A DNA stretch of 64,000 bases, taken from Bacteroidales bacterium (GTDB lineage: Bacteria; Bacteroidota; Bacteroidia; Bacteroidales; F082). Positions 58,973 to 64,000 of this stretch are shown here, one piece after another (within the stretch, counting starts at the first letter, position 1; every line of letters begins with the position of its first letter). The notes under the pieces were generated by a model. That model was not told the DNA's origin. It saw only the letters and a program-made list of their open reading frames with translations, and ran no database searches. The DNA is taken from the NCBI GenBank assembly GCA_017477425.1, contig JAFUVT010000030.1, forward strand, positions 92,324 through 156,323, given 5' to 3'. The position numbers were made by a program, and so were the translations under genes.

Positions 58973-60181
58973 CTAACCGTTAAAACCTTTCTTCAAGAAC
59001 TCCGCCAGCGGGACGTGTATGATGCCTTCATACTTGCTGGAATCCATAAAGGGGGTCATTGAGATAACATATTTCGGGTAGTTGTCGTTGATCTTTTGAA
59101 GGTTGCCGAACTCGCGCTCGAAGGTTGAGTCTTCAGAGATGAGATAGGAAGCCTGCACATAAATGGTGTCGTCCCCTTTTGTTGCCACAAAGTCAATCTC
59201 AGTGGCATACATCTGGCCAACGTTGACCTTGTAGCCCATCCGTATGAGGTGCTGATAGACAAGGTTCTCCACAATCTTTTCAATATCATTAGCCCGTCTG
59301 CCGCCTACGACGAAATTGCGAAGGCCCACATCGCCGAAGTAGTACTTGTCGTTGCTCTCCAACAGTTTTTTCCCGTGCAGGTTATAACGGGTGACATTAT
59401 GCACGAGGAAAGCCTCGGTGGTTGCTTTCAAATATTTCAGAATGAGGTTTTTGGAAACTTCGTTTTTGTTGGATGTCATGTAATTCTGGATGTTGGTGGC
59501 CGAAAGAGGCTTGCCGATATTGTCGCCAACATATTGAATCAGGTTCTCCAAGAAGGGTACATTCCGTACTTTCTTGCGGCGGACGACATCCTTCACAAGG
59601 ATGGTGTTGTAAACGCCTTGGAGGTATTGCCGAACCACTTCTGAATCATCCAATCCCATAGGACGCAGACCGGGCAGTCCACCATAGTTGATGTACTTTC
59701 GCAGCGCGTCGTCATTGTCTTCAAGATTGTGGAAAACCAGGAATTCCCCATAGCTGAGGCTTTGTACGAAGATTTCAACGTACCTTCCGGAAAGCAGCGT
59801 CGCCAAGTCGCCGGAAAGCGTGTCGGAATTACTTCCTGTCACGATGATGTCGATGTCAGGGCTGTCGTAGTAATTCCTGAGCCCTCTTTCAAACTCAACT
59901 ATTTCCTGAACCTCATCGATAAGGATATAGGTATGTTTCCCCAGTATTTTGTGCTCCTCAATATAAGCCACCAAATCCTTGTAATTCTCGATGAAATCGA
60001 AGGTTGTCTTTTCCTTGTCAATATAGATGACGCACGCGTCCTCTTGCTGTTTTCTTTGGACAAGTTCCTTCATGACATAGCTTTTGCCAACGCGGCGTTG
60101 GCCTGTCAGAACAATCAGGATGCCTTTCCCGAGAAATTTTTCTACCTTTGAGTAGTAATTGGGTCTTGAAACCAGTTCCAT
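58973..60181 (-). CDS. AAA_14/DUF4143 ATPase
   Basis: 402 aa. Walker A LTGQRRVGKSY (26-36), Walker B TYILIDEVQEI, IVTGSNSDTLSG, then ILVKDVVRRKKVRNVPFLENLI, winged helix and DUF4143 with the nuclease-like EIDFVATKGDDTIYVQASY. It is the most divergent of the three ATPases in this window, with Tyr replacing the Thr normally following the Walker A Ser. Promoter TATTTTTG at 60202-60209. Upstream are two 16-bp near-palindromic sites instead of a 33-bp array. Single-gene unit, homologous hairpin terminator. Confidence 0.9.
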   Translation of the reverse strand: MELVSRPNYYSKVEKFLGKGILIVLTGQRRVGKSYVMKELVQRKQQEDACVIYIDKEKTTFDFIENYKDLVAYIEEHKILGKHTYILIDEVQEIVEFERGLRNYYDSPDIDIIVTGSNSDTLSGDLATLLSGRYVEIFVQSLSYGEFLVFHNLEDNDDALRKYINYGGLPGLRPMGLDDSEVVRQYLQGVYNTILVKDVVRRKKVRNVPFLENLIQYVGDNIGKPLSATNIQNYMTSNKNEVSKNLILKYLKATTEAFLVHNVTRYNLHGKKLLESNDKYYFGDVGLRNFVVGGRRANDIEKIVENLVYQHLIRMGYKVNVGQMYATEIDFVATKGDDTIYVQASYLISEDSTFEREFGNLQKINDNYPKYVISMTPFMDSSKYEGIIHVPLAEFLKKGFNG

Positions 60182-60201
60182 ATCACAATGCTATTTTCGT
60201 G

Positions 60202-60209
60202 CAAAAATA
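60202..60209 (-). promoter_or_regulatory. -7 promoter box (TATTTTTG) of the third DUF4143 ATPase
   Basis: TATTTTTG on the minus strand, 20 bp before the ATG at 60181. Confidence 0.6.
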
Positions 60210-60219
60210 GGAAAATATT

Positions 60220-60274
60220 GTTGATTACAATGAACAAAATGAAATATTTTCAAATTTCGTTCATTATAAAGAAC
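60220..60274. promoter_or_regulatory. Two near-palindromic 16-bp sites, candidate operators
   Basis: GTTGATTACAATGAAC (60220-60235) and GTTCATTATAAAGAAC (60259-60274) agree at 13 of 16 positions and each is nearly self-complementary (GTTC...GAAC). They lie 39 bp apart just upstream of the -7 box of the third ATPase gene. Confidence 0.55.
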
Positions 60275-60288
60275 AGTTTTTGCAAAAA

Positions 60289-60325
60289 AATTCCGCACCC
60301 GAGCCTGCGCCTGAGTTCCGGAATA
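60289..60325 (-). terminator. Homologous hairpin terminator, copy 6
   Basis: ATTCCG / CGGAAT stem with the conserved loop GAGCCTGCGCCTGAG; minus-strand T-run. Terminates the AraC gene (stop at 60339). Confidence 0.8.
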
Positions 60326-60338
60326 CTGCCTCAATATA

Positions 60339-61106
60339 TCATTTCCTGTTCTGATATTCCGACGGCGACATTCCTGTGTGCTTCTTGAAGTATTTGCGGA
60401 AGGTGAACTGTTCGGGGAATCCCAGTTCGTCAGCCACCTGCTTGATCAAAATATTAGGCTGGCGCAGAAGGTTCTTCGCCTGGCTGACGGTCACCATATT
60501 AATCCACTCCATCGGCGTGTAACTGGATTCCCGCTTGACGATGTCCGCAAAATGGCGCGGCGAAAGTGCTTGTTTTTCAGCATAATATTGCACGGTGCGA
60601 TGCTTCTTGTATTCTTGGTTGAGCGAAAGCAGGAAGGTCATCAGCACTTGTCTTTTATTCGAGGGAGCCAAATCGGTCTGTAGAAATTGCTGGCTAAACA
60701 GAAATGCGTGCTCCATAATCGTTTCCTGCTTGAGCAAATTGATTACCGTAGTCAGGATGTTGCGTTGCAGCGGATGGTTGAGGGTTGCCAGTTGTCGCTC
60801 TTTTGTGGCAATCGCATCGACACGTTGCAGGAAGAATTGCTGCTGCTCATCGGTCAGAGGCATATAGGGCGTAATGGCATAAATGTGCTGCGGGGAAGAC
60901 AGGTGTTGCGAAAAAAGCGAATAGATGTTCCCAATGTCATCCTGCAAGACAACGGATGCGTAGTCGTCACTGTGGCTCAACTCCAGCATCGGGAACACGG
61001 GCGAATGAATTATCAACATCCCTGGCACGATGGTACATCGGCCTTTGATGGTCAAAGTCTCTGAACTTCCAACAGTGCATAATTCCAAACCAACTTGAGT
61101 CTCCAT
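60339..61106 (-). CDS. AraC-family transcription regulator
   Basis: 255 aa. The N-terminal cupin-like sensor (1-150) has no recognisable ligand motif. The C-terminal AraC domain (160-255) has two helix-turn-helix units: LSPRHFADIVKRESSYTPMEWINM and ILIKQVADELGFPEQFTFRKYFKKHTGMSPSEY (seen as IKQVADELGFPEQFTFRKYFK). It is divergent from the HXXEE membrane protein gene at 61293, its most likely target. Promoter TATTTTTG at 61133-61140. Confidence 0.93.
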   Translation of the reverse strand: METQVGLELCTVGSSETLTIKGRCTIVPGMLIIHSPVFPMLELSHSDDYASVVLQDDIGNIYSLFSQHLSSPQHIYAITPYMPLTDEQQQFFLQRVDAIATKERQLATLNHPLQRNILTTVINLLKQETIMEHAFLFSQQFLQTDLAPSNKRQVLMTFLLSLNQEYKKHRTVQYYAEKQALSPRHFADIVKRESSYTPMEWINMVTVSQAKNLLRQPNILIKQVADELGFPEQFTFRKYFKKHTGMSPSEYQNRK

Positions 61107-61132
61107 AAAATATAGATGTCAATCAGCAACCA

Positions 61133-61140
61133 CAAAAATA
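61133..61140 (-). promoter_or_regulatory. -7 promoter box (TATTTTTG) of the AraC gene
   Basis: TATTTTTG on the minus strand, 26 bp before the ATG at 61106. Confidence 0.6.
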
Positions 61141-61292
61141 CAAAATATATCAATAACAAATCCGTTTTCTGTTTCAATAACTTTATTTTTCGTAAAAATT
61201 ACTCAATTTAAGAGACATATTACTCTTTTCTACACGAAGGAAACGTTGTTATTTTGCCACTTGAAATGATAGTAACTTAAAACAATACAACT

Positions 61293-61925
61293 ATGAAACG
61301 ATTCGGTTTGTTCCTGTTGAAAAACAACATCCACATTATGACGCTCATCTTTGTCGGCTGGGCGGTTTGGGCGGCGTGCAACTGGCAGGCGTTGGCACTT
61401 GTGCAGAAACTTGTTATGGGCATTTACGCCTGGCTCGTCGTGCACGAGTACGAAGAAGGTTACAAGGGACGGTTCCTCGATCTGATGGCCGGACGATTGT
61501 TGGGCATTGACCATCGTGCCCTCACGCCCGGTGTGACGCATATCGCACAAACGGTGTACATCACGGTTCTCTTCTCGTTGGCACTTATCTTCCCCAACCA
61601 ATTATGGCTAACCTTCGGTGTGCTGATACTCGGCCTCTTCGAGGGTTTTGTGCACAATATGGGCATCTTCCTGTTCCGCCTTAAAGGCGTGTCGCCAGGC
61701 TGGTGGACGGCAATGCTGATGTGCGCGTATGCAATCTGGGCGATTGTAGTCATTAACCACAATGTTGAGTACGACAGCATCCAATGGCTCTGGGGCGTGC
61801 TGTATTTCATCGGCGGGTTCGTCTGTCTGGAAGTGGCAGTGCAAAAACTGCTTGGCAATACGCTGGAGCATATCCGTTCCTCTGCGCAACGATTTTTGAA
61901 GGAACGTTTCGGTAAACAAGAATAA
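61293..61925 (+). CDS. HXXEE-domain multi-pass membrane protein
   Basis: 210 aa with five to six hydrophobic segments (15-30, 35-50, 82-102, 105-125, 138-155, 160-178). The diagnostic HEYEE (52-56) places it in the HXXEE family of membrane proteins of unknown function; the His and Glu residues suggest a metal site. It is the only gene on the plus strand in the last 14 kb and is divergent from an AraC regulator, so probably regulated by it. Shortly after it comes a homologous terminator that belongs to the opposite strand. Confidence 0.82.
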   Translation: MKRFGLFLLKNNIHIMTLIFVGWAVWAACNWQALALVQKLVMGIYAWLVVHEYEEGYKGRFLDLMAGRLLGIDHRALTPGVTHIAQTVYITVLFSLALIFPNQLWLTFGVLILGLFEGFVHNMGIFLFRLKGVSPGWWTAMLMCAYAIWAIVVINHNVEYDSIQWLWGVLYFIGGFVCLEVAVQKLLGNTLEHIRSSAQRFLKERFGKQE

Positions 61926-62054
61926 GAAGTATTCCCATTTACCGAACAAGCCACCTTCGGAGTGTTTGAACATTAGACGATTCGCATTAATGAGACAGCC
62001 GCCGATCCATTTGATTTGGCGGCTGGTACTTCCAAAAATTCGGGAGTAGAAAAA

Positions 62055-62090
62055 ATTCCGCAATCCAAGCCAGCACTTGAATTGCGGATT
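62055..62090 (-). terminator. Homologous hairpin terminator, copy 7
   Basis: ATTCCGCAA / TTGCGGATT, loop TCCAAGCCAGCACTTGAA; minus-strand T-run. Terminates the flavin reductase gene (stop at 62113). Confidence 0.8.
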
Positions 62091-62112
62091 TATGCGATGA
62101 AAAGATTCTCGT

Positions 62113-62802
62113 TTACTGGAACTTCTTCCCCGAGCCCCAGGCTTGGCCGACGCTGTCGCCGAGGGCGCGGTAGCACACGGCAGCGGCATCGAAGACGATG
62201 GGCTTGAGTTTGGTCAGGTCCACTTTGCCGTTGGTCAGGATGCTTTCGTCGGCGCTTTGGTTCACCACCTCGCCGATGAGCATTCCGTCCTCAAAGCTCA
62301 CCACCTTGCATTCCAAGGTGAGCGGATACTCGTTGATGATGGGCGCATCCACATTGGGGCTGGGCGTGACGGTGAAACCGGCGCGGGCCACCTTGTCGGG
62401 CACTTGGTTGCCGCTCACGAGGCCGAAATAATCGGACTCGGCCACGTTGCGCTCGTCGGCGAAGCTGACGGTGAAGGCACCCGTTTGCTCCAGATTGTCG
62501 GTGGTCTTGTGCTTGCTCAGGCTGATGACGATTTGGTTGTAGTCCAACTGTGCAGCCCAGGCGGCCATCATCACGTCGGGGTTGTGGTCTTTGTCCCAGG
62601 TGGCAATCATCACGCAGGGTTGGGGCGTCGTCACCAAGGCTTGTTTTGCGCCGAAGTTCACGCGTCCGGCCACATCGTTGATTTTCTGTTCCATAGTAGT
62701 TTCGTTTTGCGGGTTGATGTTTTGTTGTTCGTTGTTTTCTTGTTTTGTGTTGGTGCAGGCCACGGCAGCCAAGGCCAACAATGCTAATGCTATCTTTTTC
62801 AT
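62113..62802 (-). CDS. Flavin-reductase-like lipoprotein
   Basis: 229 aa from the ATG at 62802. A lipoprotein signal (MKKIALALLALAAVAC, Cys16) and a 30-residue Asn/Gln-rich linker precede a flavin_reduct FMN-binding split barrel (60-225: TTPQPCVMIATWDKDHNPDVMMAAW in parts, IVISLSKHKTTDNL, GAFTVSFADERNVAESDYFG, and ECKVVSFEDGMLIGEV). The family is normally cytoplasmic, so export to the periplasm or outer membrane is unusual. Divergent gene arrangement is absent; it is downstream of an AraC gene (42 bp gap), so probably its target. Promoter TAATTTTG at 62830-62837. Confidence 0.88.
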   Translation of the reverse strand: MKKIALALLALAAVACTNTKQENNEQQNINPQNETTMEQKINDVAGRVNFGAKQALVTTPQPCVMIATWDKDHNPDVMMAAWAAQLDYNQIVISLSKHKTTDNLEQTGAFTVSFADERNVAESDYFGLVSGNQVPDKVARAGFTVTPSPNVDAPIINEYPLTLECKVVSFEDGMLIGEVVNQSADESILTNGKVDLTKLKPIVFDAAAVCYRALGDSVGQAWGSGKKFQ

Positions 62803-62829
62803 TTTTATTGAGTTTGTTTGGATTTTGTG

Positions 62830-62837
62830 CAAAATTA
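62830..62837 (-). promoter_or_regulatory. -7 promoter box (TAATTTTG) of the flavin reductase gene
   Basis: TAATTTTG on the minus strand, 27 bp before the ATG at 62802, in the short gap after the AraC gene. Confidence 0.6.
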
Positions 62838-62844
62838 CGAAAAT

Positions 62845-63708
62845 TTATCCTTGCCCGACCACCGAAGAAGGTGGCATACCATAGCTTTCCTTGAAAATTC
62901 GGCTGAAATGGGTGGGGTTCTCGAAGCCGAGGCTGTAGGCGATGTCGGCCACGGAAAGGGATGTGGTTTGTAGCATCTCGTGGGCTTTGCGAAGCCTTTG
63001 CTCGCGAATCCAGCGGGCGGGCGACTCGCCGTAGATGTCCTGAAACTCACGCTTGAAGCTCGACAGGCTACGGCCAGAGAGATAAGCAAGTTCGTCGATG
63101 GAGATGGGCGAGGTGTAGTTTTCCTCCACCACGCGGTGAAGGTCGGTCTTGACGGGTTGGCGCAGTTGCAGCATCTGGCGGAAGATGTTTTTCGAGCAGT
63201 CCATCACGTTGTAGAGCAGCTCCATCACCTTGAGGCGCAGCAGGCCGGGATTGGTTTGCGACGGGTCGTTGAAATAAGGCGCCAGCGACCAGCAGTAGGC
63301 CACTAACCGCTCACTCATCGGGCTGACTTGTGCGCCCAGTTCCTCCGTCATCGGCGGGATTTTCACGTCTTGCGAGGTGAGGAAATCCTTCAGCAGCTCG
63401 TCGTTGATGGCAAAGAGCAGGCTCTCGAAGAGGCCCGTTTCGGCCGAGCCTCGCTTCTCGTAACTGACGCTTTGCGCCCGTCGCAGCAGTATCATCTCGT
63501 TCTTACTGACCGTCCACGACTGCCGTCCGCACGTCAGTTTCACACTTCCTCCCAATACCACGTAGAGCAGATGTTGTTCAAGAAAGAACGTGCCTCGCTC
63601 TCCAGCCGTCACGATGCACTGGTCGATGATGCTGCCGCCATCCAGCGTGAGCGACGACGTAGTGCAGTCACCGCAAATCAGCGCCGATGGGAATTTCGTT
63701 ATCTTCAT
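62845..63708 (-). CDS. AraC-family transcription regulator
   Basis: 287 aa. N-terminal cupin-like domain (25-145: QCIVTAGERGTFFLEQHLLYVVLGG, then VSKNEMILLRRAQSV) and C-terminal AraC domain (185-283): ISIDELAYLSGRSLSSFKREFQDIYGESPARW and LSVADIAYSLGFENPTHFSRIFKESYGMPP, given in two parts each. It lies 42 bp upstream of the flavin reductase lipoprotein gene in the same orientation and probably controls it. No promoter box was found upstream of its start. Confidence 0.93.
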   Translation of the reverse strand: MKITKFPSALICGDCTTSSLTLDGGSIIDQCIVTAGERGTFFLEQHLLYVVLGGSVKLTCGRQSWTVSKNEMILLRRAQSVSYEKRGSAETGLFESLLFAINDELLKDFLTSQDVKIPPMTEELGAQVSPMSERLVAYCWSLAPYFNDPSQTNPGLLRLKVMELLYNVMDCSKNIFRQMLQLRQPVKTDLHRVVEENYTSPISIDELAYLSGRSLSSFKREFQDIYGESPARWIREQRLRKAHEMLQTTSLSVADIAYSLGFENPTHFSRIFKESYGMPPSSVVGQG

Positions 63709-63732
63709 TTATCAGACGCGCTAAATTGGAAT

Positions 63733-63942
63733 TTACTGTTCTAAGAGTTCTTCTACAGTCTGCCAATAATCTGTATCAATCATTGTAATCTGCTCACCAC
63801 TTTGAGTAAAAGCATCAATGTAGTATTTATTGTCAAACTTCAAAGATTCTATGGTATAATCTGTGTCGTACAACCTCTTTTCTATGGTAGAGGCGTGATT
63901 CCTTATCTCATCAATATGAGCTTCAATGTAAGCATCCGACAT
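63733..63942 (-). CDS. Small protein of unknown function
   Basis: 69 aa from the ATG at 63942. Acidic protein with alpha-helical start (SDAYIEAHIDEIRNHASTIEKR) and a beta-rich second half (YTIESLKFDNKYYIDAFTQSGEQI, EELLEQ). I do not recognise it. The presence of YYIDAFTQSGEQI followed by DTDYWQ suggests a small beta-sheet protein such as an immunity or TA-type component, but this is guesswork. No gene is visible in the 58 bases between its start and the window edge. Confidence 0.5.
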   Translation of the reverse strand: MSDAYIEAHIDEIRNHASTIEKRLYDTDYTIESLKFDNKYYIDAFTQSGEQITMIDTDYWQTVEELLEQ

Positions 63943-64000
63943 GGCAAGGCAAATAAACCTTATTGACTGCAAATATTGCTCACTGAAATCGTTGCGCCAA

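Overview
This 64 kb window is from a member of the Bacteroidota, most likely Bacteroidales. The evidence is the promoter style: about thirty gene starts are preceded by a TAnnTTTG -7 box, usually TATCTTTG, TACTTTTG or TATTTTTG. Further support comes from a six-domain ribosomal protein S1, many SPI/SPII-exported small proteins, numerous solitary DUF4143-type ATPases and weak Shine-Dalgarno signals. The genus cannot be fixed from the sequence alone.

Layout. (1) 1-8750, minus strand: a eukaryote-like phospho-signalling locus. It has two Ser/Thr kinases, one PP2C phosphatase, three FHA proteins (one fused through a membrane segment to a trypsin-like protease that runs off the left edge), a secreted caspase-like protease, a small secreted protein and a small HTH regulator. 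(2) 9.2-15.5 kb: housekeeping (membrane protein, ligA, eno, a MalY-type aminotransferase, tRNA-Tyr, an RRM protein, tRNA-Arg). (3) 15.6-21.2 kb, plus strand: a redox/hydrogenase-like sensory module (DRTGG, PHP, HATPase, DRTGG, HATPase, iron-sulfur hydrogenase-like protein) split by an AAA/DUF4143 ATPase with its own promoter and a 33-bp-period repeat array. (4) 21.2-28.6 kb, minus strand: rpsA, an exported hydrolase and a probable SPFH/membrane-protein/ribbon-helix-helix operon. (5) 28.7-35 kb: M48 protease lipoprotein, a LuxR-type two-component pair, a beta-helix lipoprotein, and two small exported proteins, one broken by a stop codon. (6) 35.1-38.5 kb: a murD gene overlapping a MurL-like epimerase gene, then algH. 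(7) 38.5-46.1 kb: accessory small enzymes, a nuclease/AlbA_2 pair, hipBA, detoxification genes. (8) 46.2-50.4 kb: pyrG and the vitamin B6 locus (ThiD-like/AraC regulator, pdxS, pdxT). (9) 50.4-64 kb: mostly single-gene units on the minus strand, including two more DUF4143 ATPases, a deiminase, PhzF, nitroreductase, flavodoxin-like proteins, esterase and AraC regulators.

Four repeat families run through the window. The first is a palindromic element built on TTCGACAGGCTCA that sits in frame inside protein-coding genes (twice in murD, once in murL, once at the end of a PH-domain membrane protein, once on a stop codon). The second is a family of seven homologous hairpin terminators between 42.8 and 62.1 kb. 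The third is a pair of 28-bp GTAGAGACG palindromes. The fourth is a set of exact 33-bp-period triplet repeats in front of two different DUF4143 ATPase genes. The most promising candidates for undescribed biology are the kinase/phosphatase/FHA/protease locus at the left end, the repeat arrays controlling the ATPases, and the in-frame palindromic elements.
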